Source: VMDJ01 sp038146785
GTDB taxonomy: Bacteria > Pseudomonadota > Gammaproteobacteria > Chromatiales > Chromatiaceae
Direction of reading: 5' to 3'
Assembly: GCA_038146785.1 (NCBI GenBank)
Contig: JAYQSI010000017.1
Coordinates: 271,562-335,561, forward strand
DNA: 64,000 nucleotides
A model generated the notes under the pieces. That model was given only the letters and a program-made list of their open reading frames with translations. It was not told where the DNA came from and ran no database searches. A program made the translations under genes and the position numbers. Within the stretch, counting starts at the first letter, position 1, and every line of letters starts with the position of its first letter. Positions 20,049-28,677 of this stretch are shown one piece after another.

Positions 20049-20094
20049 GCAGCAGCATTCTAGAGAGCGCTACTGAGATCTTCCCTGACGCAGG

Positions 20095-21012
20095 TCAATG
20101 AGATGACCGAATCAACGCATCTCGATATTCAACAAGCTGTTCAGCCGTGATTGCAAACACACCATCACCGCCAAATTCAAAATCAATCCACATAAAGGGC
20201 ACGTTCGGATAACGCTCCATGAGCAAATCAGCACTTGCGCCAACCTCAACAATCAACAAACCATCATCGGTTAGATAATTTGGCGCCTGCAATAAGATCT
20301 GACTAACGATATCCATACCATCATCACCCGCCTCGAGCGCCAACTCTGGCTCTGCCAGATATTCAGCAGGCAGCTCTTCCATCTCTTGCGAACTAACATA
20401 AGGCGGATTGGAAACAATCAGCTCATAACGCTCATCACTCAAGCCTGAGAACACGTCTGATTGAATAGCAGAGACACGATCTGACAGATGGTGTTTATCG
20501 ATATTCTGTTGCGCAATATCGAGGGCACTGGGTGAGATATCCAAAAGATCCACTTCAGCATCAGGGAAAGCTTCTGCCATCGCGATGCCGATACAGCCAC
20601 TACCCGTGCACAAATCCATCGCACGATTAACCTCAACACCACCTAACCACGGCTCAAATTGATCATTAATCAACTCTGCGATCGGTGAACGAGGAATCAG
20701 CACATTCTCGTTAACAATGAATTCCAAACCATAAAAGTAAGCACGGCCGGTTAGGTAAGCGGTTGGAATGCGATCCTCAATACGCTTTTCGAAGGCTTTT
20801 AGAAGGCGATCTCGCTCTGCTGAAGTCACTCGAGCATCTAGATAGTCAGAGGATAATGAATGATCGAGGTGCAACACACCCAATACCAATTCAAGTGCAT
20901 CATCTAATGCGTTATCTGTGCCGTGACCAAAAAACACCTTGTGCTCAGTCATGGCACTTGCGCCCCAGCGCACCCAATCACGCAAAGTGATTAATTCATC
21001 GTGAGGAACCAC
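20095..21012 (-). CDS. prmB: 50S ribosomal protein L3 glutamine methyltransferase
   Basis: 305-aa SAM-dependent N5-glutamine methyltransferase. The diagnostic NPPY motif is in LIVSNPPYVSSQEM, and the SAM motif is MDLCTGSGCIGIAMA. The N-terminal LRDWVRWGASAMTEHKVFFGHGTDNALDDA is typical of PrmB rather than PrmC. It is separated from iscR by a terminator, so it probably has its own promoter. Confidence 0.93.
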   Translation of the reverse strand: MVPHDELITLRDWVRWGASAMTEHKVFFGHGTDNALDDALELVLGVLHLDHSLSSDYLDARVTSAERDRLLKAFEKRIEDRIPTAYLTGRAYFYGLEFIVNENVLIPRSPIAELINDQFEPWLGGVEVNRAMDLCTGSGCIGIAMAEAFPDAEVDLLDISPSALDIAQQNIDKHHLSDRVSAIQSDVFSGLSDERYELIVSNPPYVSSQEMEELPAEYLAEPELALEAGDDGMDIVSQILLQAPNYLTDDGLLIVEVGASADLLMERYPNVPFMWIDFEFGGDGVFAITAEQLVEYRDALIRSSH

Positions 21013-21061
21013 AGCTCGCTCCGTTACAAAAGATTATGGGATATACGATACCGCAGAAAGC

Positions 21062-21092
21062 AAAAACCGAGGAACTTAGCCTCGGTTTTTTT
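21062..21092. terminator. Terminator directly after iscR
   Basis: Stem AACCGAGG/CCTCGGTT with a 7-nt loop has T-runs in both directions. It begins 2 bp from the iscR stop, ending that transcript before prmB. Confidence 0.85.
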
Positions 21093-21093
21093 A

Positions 21094-21570
21094 TTAACGT
21101 GATGCCATTAGATCATCGGCTTTAACCGAGCTCGGCTCATGATCCTGTCGTTCGGAAACCTGCTTTATCGCGCGACGTTCCATCAGCTCACCCAAGCTAA
21201 TATTACTGAGGTAATCGTGGATACGATCACTCAAGTCGTGCCACAAGTCATGAGTGAGACATTCTTGGTTATCTTGGCAGTTGTGCTTACCGCCACAACG
21301 GGTGGTATCAACATTTTCATCAACCGCCAAAATCACTTCGGCAACAAAAATTTCTTTCGCGCCACGCGCTAAGGTGTAACCACCACCCGGGCCACGCACA
21401 CTACTCACGAGCTGCTGCTTACGTAATCGCGAAAACAACTGTTCGAGGTAAGAAAGAGAGATGCCTTGGCGAGTCGCAATATCTGACAAAGTAATTGGGC
21501 CTTTGTCTTGATGAATCGCGAGATCTAGCATCGCAGTGACGGCATAACGGCCTTTAGTAGTTAAACGCAC
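21094..21570 (-). CDS. iscR: Fe-S cluster-sensing regulator IscR
   Basis: 158-aa Rrf2-family winged-helix repressor. Cluster ligands are at exactly the E. coli positions, Cys92, Cys98, Cys104 and His107 (C-x5-C-x5-C-x2-H), so this is true IscR rather than another Rrf2 protein. The start is MRLTTKGRYAVTAMLDLA. Unlike E. coli it is not followed by iscSUA: a terminator and prmB come next. A promoter with a type 1 IscR site precedes it, predicting autorepression when the [2Fe-2S] form is abundant. Confidence 0.95.
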   Translation of the reverse strand: MRLTTKGRYAVTAMLDLAIHQDKGPITLSDIATRQGISLSYLEQLFSRLRKQQLVSSVRGPGGGYTLARGAKEIFVAEVILAVDENVDTTRCGGKHNCQDNQECLTHDLWHDLSDRIHDYLSNISLGELMERRAIKQVSERQDHEPSSVKADDLMASR

Positions 21571-21599
21571 AACTCAACCCTAAATAAATCAATAAGCGC

Positions 21600-21628
21600 A
21601 GACTAAGATTCCTGACTAATTCAGTCAA
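21600..21628 (-). promoter_or_regulatory. iscR promoter overlapping a type 1 IscR-binding site
   Basis: On the minus strand, TTGACT (21628-21623) and TAGTCT (21605-21600) are 17 nt apart. The sequence TTGACTGAATTAGTCAG (21628-21612) fits the core of the known IscR type 1 motif YYGACTRWWWYAGTCRR at every position. Binding here would cover the -35 element. Confidence 0.75.
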
Positions 21629-21666
21629 CATTGGCCAAGCCGGTAGTTTTTGCGGTTTATTGGGAT

Positions 21667-22464
21667 TTATTTTTCGTCCGACTCATCGAGATGCATTTTC
21701 TTCATCTCATCTGACGTGGAAATAATCTCGCAGGTAGGCAACTCAGGCAGATCAGAGCCTTCAGGCGCCTCGATCCCCATCTCTTTCATCGCCTCACACA
21801 TCATCTTCATGCGCGTCTCGTAGACGTGCATGTGATCCAGCATGCAGTTAATCGCATGTGCCACCGGGTCAGGCGCGTCTTCGGTTGCGCCATAGGCATC
21901 AAAGCCCATTTTTGAGGCCATATCGACACGGTGCTTAGAGTCACTCTCTTCTGCCTTTTGCACCAAACGCCCAGGGATACCGACAACGGTACTCGCCGCA
22001 GGAACAGGCTTAACAACCACCGCATTCGAGCCAATACGAGCGCCCTCGCCGATCTCAATCGGTCCGAGCACCTTTGCGCCAGCACCGACAACCACGTTGT
22101 TCCCCAAGGTTGGGTGACGCTTACCCTTTTGCCAGCTAGTACCACCTAAGGTCACGCCGTGATAAAGCGTGACATCATCACCAATTACTGCAGTCTCACC
22201 AATCACCACACCCATACCATGGTCGATAAACAAACGACGTCCGATCGTTGCCGCCGGATGAATCTCAATACCGGTTAACCAACGACTCAAATGCGAGATC
22301 CAACGCGCTAACCACTTAGCACCTAGATTCCAAATCCAATGTGCAAGGCGATGAAATAGAACCGCATGCACACCTGGATAGGTTGTCAGGATTTCAAAGC
22401 GATTACGTGCCGCCGGGTCACGCTCAAAAACAATCGCTAGATCTTCATTGATCTGTTTAAACAT
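21667..22464 (-). CDS. cysE: Serine O-acetyltransferase
   Basis: 265-aa enzyme making O-acetylserine for cysteine synthesis. The C-terminal left-handed beta-helix has hexapeptide repeats including GVVIGETAVIGDDVTLYHGVT and the catalytic His in IDHGMGV. It has a longer C-terminal tail (about 80 residues, acidic) than the short SAT form, resembling the CysE type found upstream of iscR in many Proteobacteria. It is 14 bp after trmJ, so they are probably co-transcribed. Confidence 0.93.
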   Translation of the reverse strand: MFKQINEDLAIVFERDPAARNRFEILTTYPGVHAVLFHRLAHWIWNLGAKWLARWISHLSRWLTGIEIHPAATIGRRLFIDHGMGVVIGETAVIGDDVTLYHGVTLGGTSWQKGKRHPTLGNNVVVGAGAKVLGPIEIGEGARIGSNAVVVKPVPAASTVVGIPGRLVQKAEESDSKHRVDMASKMGFDAYGATEDAPDPVAHAINCMLDHMHVYETRMKMMCEAMKEMGIEAPEGSDLPELPTCEIISTSDEMKKMHLDESDEK

Positions 22465-22478
22465 AATTTTCTACAAAG

Positions 22479-23228
22479 TTAAGTTTGTTTATTACTGGCA
22501 TTCGATCGCATGGATTTAACGCCCTGTGCCGCACTCAATATGCCACGCAAAATATTAATCTCTTTGTCATCCGGACTCGCCCGGTGAAAGAATCTGCGCA
22601 ATTTTTGCATCATCTTTCCATCCTGCTCCGAATGCATAAAGCCGATATCTTGTAACGCTTGCTGCAAATGCGCAAACAGCCCTTCCATCTTTTCGACTGT
22701 CGCTGCCGGCAAAACCTGAGATTCAGATGCTGACGATACGGGAACATGAGAAGCCATGCGCAACTCATACGCCATCACCTGTACCGCCATCGCAATATTC
22801 AACGAGGTGTATTCAGGATTCGACGGGATGTGCATCAAGTGTGTACATCGATCGAGCTCCGCTTTAGTCAGCCCCGAACTCTCTCGCCCAAAGACCAGTG
22901 AGACTGGCGCAGTCTGACTTTGCTCCAAGGTTAAAGCTGCGCATTGTCGCGGATCGAGCTCTTGCCACAGCTCAGCATCACGTTGGCGAGCGCTCGCACC
23001 AATCACCAACTTACAGTCACCCACCGCCTCCTCTAACGAGGTCACGACACGAGCAGAGTCGAGGATATCTGTTGCACCCGAAGAGCGAGCGATTGCCTCT
23101 TCATCAGGAAAGCGCTTTGGACTGACCAACACCAGTTCCGTCAGACACATATTTTTCATTGCCCGCGCAACCGCTCCGATATTGCCCGGATGCGACGTCT
23201 CGACAAGCACAATGCGTATATTTTGCAT
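22479..23228 (-). CDS. trmJ: tRNA (cytidine/uridine-2'-O-)-methyltransferase TrmJ
   Basis: 249-aa SPOUT methyltransferase that modifies position 32 of the tRNA anticodon loop. The start IRIVLVETSHPGNIGAVARAMKNM and the knot motifs LVFGRESSGLTKAEL and PSNPEYTSLNIAMAVQVMAYE are diagnostic. It is divergent from suhB and followed by cysE and iscR, the common suhB-trmJ-cysE-iscR arrangement. Confidence 0.95.
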   Translation of the reverse strand: MQNIRIVLVETSHPGNIGAVARAMKNMCLTELVLVSPKRFPDEEAIARSSGATDILDSARVVTSLEEAVGDCKLVIGASARQRDAELWQELDPRQCAALTLEQSQTAPVSLVFGRESSGLTKAELDRCTHLMHIPSNPEYTSLNIAMAVQVMAYELRMASHVPVSSASESQVLPAATVEKMEGLFAHLQQALQDIGFMHSEQDGKMMQKLRRFFHRASPDDKEINILRGILSAAQGVKSMRSNASNKQT

Positions 23229-23310
23229 CGACTTATCTTATCAGCTGCTCACCAAAGAAAACGTGATTTAAAGTAGCTAGATAACCCCTTTTGCCGTATC
23301 CTCGCGCGCC

Positions 23311-24108
23311 ATGAATCCAACGACTAACATTGCTATTCGCGCCGCTCGTGCAGCTGGCAGCATCATCATGCGCTCATTCTCACGCCTAGACTCTTTGCGT
23401 GTGAGCGAGAAAAACACCAATGACTTTGTTAGCGATGTTGATCGATCAGCTGAAGCCATCATTATCGATACCATTCGTAAGGCTTACCCTAGCCATGCAA
23501 TTCTGGCTGAAGAATCAGGCAGCCATGCGGGTGATGACTATCAATGGATCATTGACCCACTCGACGGCACAACCAACTTTTTACATGGCTTTCCGCAGTT
23601 CGCCGTATCGATTGCCATGCAGTATCGCGGTCAACTCGAAAGCGCAGTTGTTTACGACCCTGTTCGCGACGAGATGTTTACCGCAAGCCATGGTCAAGGC
23701 GCTCAGCTTAACGATCGTCGTCTTCGCGTAACCGATCAGAAGACGCTCAAAGGCGCTCTGATTGGCACCGGCATTCCTTTTCGCGATCAGCGTTACATTG
23801 ATGCCTATCTGGCGATCATGAAAGACATGGTGAAAGACACTGCGGGCATTCGTCGCCCAGGCTCAGCCGCTTTAGATATGGCCTATGTTGCCGCCGGTCG
23901 AACTGATGGCTTCTGGGAACTGGGTCTCTCTAGCTGGGATTTTGCTGCGGGCGCACTGATTGTGCGAGAAGCTGGTGGCACCGTCACCGATATTCGCGGG
24001 GGCGATCGCTACCTCGAGTCAGGCAATGTGATTGCGGGCGGAATTCGCGTTCATGGCGAAATGGTTAAGCGAATAAAGCCTAACTTGCCGGATTCCTTAG
24101 CTTTTTAG
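23311..24108 (+). CDS. suhB: Inositol-1-monophosphatase family protein SuhB
   Basis: 265-aa metal-dependent phosphatase. The metal site is visible as ILAEESG and WIIDPLDGTTNFLHG, and SSWDFAAGALIVREAGG closes the active site. In E. coli SuhB also acts in rRNA transcription antitermination. It is divergent from trmJ with an 82-bp gap. Confidence 0.95.
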   Translation: MNPTTNIAIRAARAAGSIIMRSFSRLDSLRVSEKNTNDFVSDVDRSAEAIIIDTIRKAYPSHAILAEESGSHAGDDYQWIIDPLDGTTNFLHGFPQFAVSIAMQYRGQLESAVVYDPVRDEMFTASHGQGAQLNDRRLRVTDQKTLKGALIGTGIPFRDQRYIDAYLAIMKDMVKDTAGIRRPGSAALDMAYVAAGRTDGFWELGLSSWDFAAGALIVREAGGTVTDIRGGDRYLESGNVIAGGIRVHGEMVKRIKPNLPDSLAF

Positions 24109-24130
24109 TTTTTGCTGTAATAAAAAATAC

Positions 24131-24161
24131 TTGTGCAAAATAGTGCAATCACCACTTGCAC
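24131..24161 (+). repeat. TGCAA half-site cluster upstream of the 117-aa membrane protein gene
   Basis: TTGTGCAA (24131-24138) is followed by a perfect inverted repeat, GTGCAA (24143-24148) and TTGCAC (24156-24161), separated by 7 nt. It could be an operator about 75-105 bp before the next start. No regulator is recognised. Confidence 0.4.
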
Positions 24162-24236
24162 AGCCCTCAATCAACATGATGTTATCGCTCTAAGCCACTC
24201 ATACAATTAAAAAAATGTGGCCCTAGAGGAGGACTC

Positions 24237-24590
24237 ATGCGTCTTAAAAGCATATTAATGTCAATTGTTGCGCCACCTGTCGGTGCTTGTAAGTACGGCT
24301 GTGGTACTAACTGTGCTGCCCCAATTTCTGTGTTTTGGCTGTTCGGCATGATCTCTGTGATCTATGGCTTTATGGGCGGCCCTTCTCAACTAGCGCATAC
24401 AAGCTGGGAGACAGTAGGTCTTGGTGTTGCCATGTGGGCGATTGCTGCTACTTGGACGATCCTAACGGCTGACGGTGTTGAGGCAGATCGCTGCCATGAT
24501 CTATGGAGCCCAAAAGATCACCATGTTGATGCTAAAGAAGATGAAGCTGACCCACTTGATGAGATCAACAAGTTCACTTCAGCAAGATAA
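24237..24590 (+). CDS. Hypothetical membrane protein with a Cys-rich N-terminal motif
   Basis: 117 aa, function not recognised. A very strong ribosome site (GAGGAGG) precedes the ATG. An N-terminal segment with four Cys in all (GACKYGCGTNCAAP, about residues 17-30, three in a C-x3-C-x3-C pattern) precedes two predicted membrane helices (about 31-48 and 61-79). The tail is hydrophilic, acidic and His-containing (DRCHDLWSPKDHHVD). The Cys/His pattern could bind metal, but this is inference. It stands alone between suhB and a bidirectional terminator. Confidence 0.7.
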   Translation: MRLKSILMSIVAPPVGACKYGCGTNCAAPISVFWLFGMISVIYGFMGGPSQLAHTSWETVGLGVAMWAIAATWTILTADGVEADRCHDLWSPKDHHVDAKEDEADPLDEINKFTSAR

Positions 24591-24602
24591 GTAAAGTTAA
24601 AT

Positions 24603-24632
24603 AAAAAAGCCCCGCTAAGCGGGGCTTTTTTA
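24603..24632. terminator. Bidirectional terminator
   Basis: A near-perfect palindrome, AAGCCCCGCT/AAGCGGGGCTT, is flanked by A6 and T7. It serves the 117-aa gene and the converging ATPase gene. Confidence 0.92.
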
Positions 24633-24646
24633 TGCTCGTAAGATAG

Positions 24647-26515
24647 TTAAACGCTTAATCGTGTATTCGTGTGATCACATGCAATCTTAAGATCAAACGC
24701 ACTACTCATATCCGCAGGGAAGTCTTGCGCCACAATCCAAACCTGACTCATCTCACCGCTCACCTGACGCAACGCATCGAGCGCTTGGCGAGTACGTTGT
24801 TCATCAAAGAACGCAAATGGCTCATCCAAGAAGGCAAACTGATTACCCGTAACCTTGCGCCCTAAGAGCTTCTGCGAGAGCGATAAGCGTAGTGCCAACA
24901 TCACCTGACGCTGGGTACCACTTGAAACTTCATCAAGATCCATGAAGTCGCGCTTTTGACCTGAGAACAAACGAACATTCAAGTTCTCATCAAGCTGCAA
25001 GTGTTCATAACGACCATCGGTAAACTTAGGCAGCATACGACCTACCAGATCTTTGATGTCGCGATTAAAGTGCGTCGATGCTTCTAGTATTGCGCCCTGC
25101 ACCAACTCATTCGCACGACGACGAATCTGAAGATCAGCCAAGTGCTGACTGCGACGCTGCATCACTTCTTCAAAGTCACTCTGAATACGTGCTGCTTCTT
25201 CTCTGCGTTGAGTCTCTTCCCCAATTGCATGTTCAAGCTGAGCCACTTCCGCATCAAACAACTCAGAGACATGACTTAACCAGTGCAATTCAGCTTTTGC
25301 GTAATCGCGTACTTCCCTGGTGCTTGCAGTGCCCGCATCCACATGCGCCAACAACGCATTGAAAACATCATCACTTGGGCGTGATGGCAACGCATCAACC
25401 GCCACTTCTTCAAACTCTTCGCCTTCTTCTTGACCTTCGAAAACCGGCATTGGCTCATCAAAAGCCACTTGGATATGGCGCGCATCACGTAAGACAAATG
25501 CCAGGCGTGCCGCTTCTTCGCGCAGCATGTTGATCTGTTTGGTTTTGCCTGATCGATTCACAATCGTCAGTAAGAAGAAAGCACCTGCAGAGATTGCTAA
25601 GTACATCATGTTAGTGGTTGAGACCTGACGCCAGTCTGGATACGTTTTATCTAAAAACGCCAACCATTGTGCTGCTTCTGAGGTATGCGCCAAAGGATCG
25701 AGCGTAGCCCAAGTCCCAGCTAAAAGAACCGTCAACACAAACAAAATAAATTGCAGAAGCCCTACGCGGCTTTTCTTTTGTGATACCGCATCGATATTTT
25801 GCGTATTTTCACAATAATGCTCGATACCTTCGTTGAGCTCTTTAGTTAATTGACCAACTTTCGATGATTGCTCAGAGACTTCTTTGTGATCAGCCTTTAG
25901 CTGCTCCAAAAGACCTTCATCTAACGCGAGATCAGCAAGCTCTTGATCCATCGCATCGCTTTCGGTCTGAATGTCTTCGAGAAAATCAAACTGCTCAGCC
26001 ATCTCATGTTCAATTTCCCACGAGACGCTTTCTAACGGCGAGATACCCGCCATGATCTTCACCGCTTCACTATGAGGATGCGGTGTCGTGATTTCACGCT
26101 GAGCCAAATAAAACGATTCGACAAATTGTTCGTACTCAAAACCTAATAGCTCGGTTAAGTACTGATCTACCTGCTCTATGCCACGCGCAACGGGATCATA
26201 ATCCGGCTCTTTCATCAGCTTTGCGCTATGTGAACCATTGCGCTCTAGGTAACGAGATAACTCGTAGGTATCGTTGCCCACTTTAAATCGCAGAGTGACC
26301 ATGCAATGGTTATCACCCCAACGGATCACTTTCTGCAGATGATCATCATCAATCGAAAAGGTACGGCCAAAGAGCGCAAAGCAAATTGCTTCACCAATCG
26401 TACTTTTACCTGATTCATTTGGACCGCTAATCGCGATCATGCCACTCTCAGGAATCGTTAAGGATAGCGACTCATACTTAAGCAGGTTCGTCGCTTCAAG
26501 ATGAGTAATGATCAT
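24647..26515 (-). CDS. Rad50/SbcC/YhaN-like AAA ATPase with two transmembrane helices in the coiled-coil region
   Basis: 622-aa SMC-type ATPase. Walker A GPNESGKST is at 31-39, the Q-loop near YLAQREIT (137-144), the ABC signature SSGTQRQVMLAL about 50 residues from the end of the fold, and Walker B FAFLDEPFAF near the C-terminus. Coiled-coil arms are short. Two hydrophobic helices lie mid-protein (about 251-271 and 302-319), as in the YhaN subfamily, so the molecule is probably membrane-attached. No Mre11/SbcD/YhaO-type nuclease is adjacent; instead a 55-aa ORF overlaps its start by ATGA. A DNA-end or membrane role is possible but unproven. Confidence 0.8.
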   Translation of the reverse strand: MIITHLEATNLLKYESLSLTIPESGMIAISGPNESGKSTIGEAICFALFGRTFSIDDDHLQKVIRWGDNHCMVTLRFKVGNDTYELSRYLERNGSHSAKLMKEPDYDPVARGIEQVDQYLTELLGFEYEQFVESFYLAQREITTPHPHSEAVKIMAGISPLESVSWEIEHEMAEQFDFLEDIQTESDAMDQELADLALDEGLLEQLKADHKEVSEQSSKVGQLTKELNEGIEHYCENTQNIDAVSQKKSRVGLLQFILFVLTVLLAGTWATLDPLAHTSEAAQWLAFLDKTYPDWRQVSTTNMMYLAISAGAFFLLTIVNRSGKTKQINMLREEAARLAFVLRDARHIQVAFDEPMPVFEGQEEGEEFEEVAVDALPSRPSDDVFNALLAHVDAGTASTREVRDYAKAELHWLSHVSELFDAEVAQLEHAIGEETQRREEAARIQSDFEEVMQRRSQHLADLQIRRRANELVQGAILEASTHFNRDIKDLVGRMLPKFTDGRYEHLQLDENLNVRLFSGQKRDFMDLDEVSSGTQRQVMLALRLSLSQKLLGRKVTGNQFAFLDEPFAFFDEQRTRQALDALRQVSGEMSQVWIVAQDFPADMSSAFDLKIACDHTNTRLSV

Positions 26516-26679
26516 GCCTTACCCTCCTGCTGACGTAACTTCTGCAAGACAAGCTTCATAGCGTCTTCATAGACTTCGCGCTCAAACTGACCACCATCAT
26601 TAGCTCGACGATTAAATTCAGCTTCACAAAATGCGATGAACTCGCGCTCAGAAATGGACTGCTCAGTATCAGATGACAT
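26512..26679 (-). CDS. 55-aa protein translationally coupled to the membrane-spanning ATPase
   Basis: A short ORF starting MSSDTEQSISEREFIAFC and ending LRQQEGKA. It has a good ribosome site (AAGGAA, 6 nt before ATG), and its stop overlaps the ATPase start (ATGA). It is highly charged, without hydrophobic segment, and predicted helical. It has its own candidate promoter just upstream. Family not recognised; the coupling suggests a subunit or regulator of the ATPase. Confidence 0.65.
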   Translation of the reverse strand: MSSDTEQSISEREFIAFCEAEFNRRANDGGQFEREVYEDAMKLVLQKLRQQEGKA

Positions 26680-26725
26680 GCCTGTTCCTTTGGTACAAAT
26701 CGGGCCTTAAGGCCTCTCTAAGCTC

Positions 26726-26753
26726 AGTATACAACCTGAGGCTTACAGGTCAC
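26726..26753 (-). promoter_or_regulatory. Candidate sigma70 promoter of the 55-aa ORF/ATPase pair
   Basis: Minus strand GTGACC (26753-26748), 16-nt spacer, TATACT (26731-26726). It starts 2 bp after the RNB gene stop. Confidence 0.45.
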
Positions 26754-26755
26754 AT

Positions 26756-28580
26756 TCAGTTTAGTGACAGGACCTGAAAAAACGCCTCTTGCGTGGTCAA
26801 ATCAATCTCACGCGCTTTCAACGTAACTGACTGATCTAAGGTCATTTCCTCTTGGCGACGCACTTTTACCTCCATCGCCAGCTCAGGAATCAGCACAACC
26901 ACTTTACGCTCCTCAAGCGCGACAACAATCGCCTCACCTTGCCAATCACCTAACCGCTGCAACATAACCAGCTTCCAATGCAGATTCGATTGACGCTCAG
27001 TACGACGCACCTTTCCAGAAACCGAATCCACACCTGCCAGCCGCTCAGCCACCTGATCACCGGTCAATGTTGGTTTATCTGTCAGAAATGCTCGGATTTG
27101 CTGATGCACCAAAAGATCGGAATAACGACGCAACGGACTGGTCGCTCGGGTATAACGATCCAAGCCCAAACCAAAATGACGTCCGGGCTGTAATGCCGTC
27201 TGGCTTGGCTTAAATAAACGACGGTAAGCACACATCTCAGAGAGTGTTTGCGGATCACGCAGCTCTTCAGGTTGTGGTTGCACCACATACGGAATCGCAA
27301 TGTCGTTTTGCTCAGCAAACAACGAGACCGCCTCACCCGCCATCAACATGGCATCGGTCACCATATCGCGGCTCGCTAAAGCTTCGAGTGGTTTGAGCAC
27401 CACCTCACCCTCAATCAATCGAACCGAGCGTTCAGGTAGATCAAGACGTGCTGCATCATTTGCATGGCGTCGCTCACGGAATGCCGTGGTCATCGCCGCA
27501 ATTGAGGCAAAAGGCTCCTGGTCCATGCGCTCGTTAACTGCCGAATAACTATCACGCGTCACCTTGATCGACGACAGACAGATCTCAACATCCTCAACCT
27601 GCCCTTCATTCACTCGAAAGCCGATACTCAATGCCGGTGAAATAGGCTGCAAACCCAAACCTAATTGCTCGGTCAGCTTCCACGGCAGCATGGTTTTCAC
27701 ACCTTCGGGCAAATACAGGTTGGCGCCACGTTCACGCGCTGCCAAATCTAAATGTCCATCTACTCGAACTAAGAGATGCGACATCTGCGATATGTACCCA
27801 CAACTTGCCATCGACCAAGCTGATCGCATCATCCGGATCTTTGCTGCCTTCATCATCGATCGCCCAAGCCTCGATATCTGTCATGTCGACACGAGATTCA
27901 TCAGGCAGATCTGGCACGCCTATCTCAAGCTCATCCCAATCCAAGCCATTGCGTTGCGGCCAAGGGTTGTATTCCGCATGCCAATAACCACAGCGAATCA
28001 AAAAGGTATGCGCGTTCTCTTTACTCGCATCCACATTGAACTGCTTCAATAACGCACTGTTCTCGTTAACGCCAAGTGCGACACGTTCAACCTCAGCTAA
28101 ACGCGGGCGATCCTCTTCGGTAATCGCTCCCTGCTCCACGCGTTGTATAAAAGCTTCATGCGCGGCTTTTTCAGCCTCAGCGGCATGACGCTGCTCTAGC
28201 TGCTCAGCAACATACGCTGGCGTATTGATCTGAACGGATTCGGTATCACCGGAGAAATGCAGCCCTGCTTGCAGTAGCTGCCAGGTCTGCCATGCCGTCT
28301 TCGGGGTGAACTCACCCAAAACAATCTCAGCTAGCTCAGAGAAGCTTGGCGACTCTCCTTGCAGCAACTCCCATTCTTCTTCGACATCACCAATCGTGGC
28401 ATCTAAATCAGAAAAGCTAGAAAACGGCCCCTCATGGAGCACCACAAAATCTTTCGGGCGGACTTTTTTGCTCGACCCATCAGCCAAGGACAGCTCTATC
28501 TTGTCAGCCACCGAAACCACTTTGGCTGGCTGAGATTTATACAACACGAGAGCGCCTTCTCGGGCAGAGGGCATCGACAT
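26756..28580 (-). CDS. RNase II/RNase R-family (RNB domain) exoribonuclease, frame broken once
   Basis: About 607 aa when joined. The N-terminal part begins MSMPSAREGALVLY and lacks a clear RNase R cold-shock domain. The RNB catalytic core starts around AIDDEGSKDPDDAISL, whose Asp cluster binds Mg2+ and RNA. It continues with LYLPEGVKTMLPWKL and the conserved YTRATSPLRRYSDLLVHQQ. The frame breaks at HIADVASL, around 27769-27790; removing one base at CTTAG gives HIADVASLVRVDGHLDL, the normal family sequence. The length suits the RNB-domain group related to RNase II rather than RNase R (about 800 aa). A one-base consensus error is the simplest explanation. Confidence 0.85.
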
Positions 28581-28677
28581 AAAACTTCCTGAAATCCTGC
28601 AAGGACGTTATGAGTGGGTTTTGTTTATGATACCCCGATGAACAGAGCGGCGTACGACCGTCTCTCAGGAGAACACC

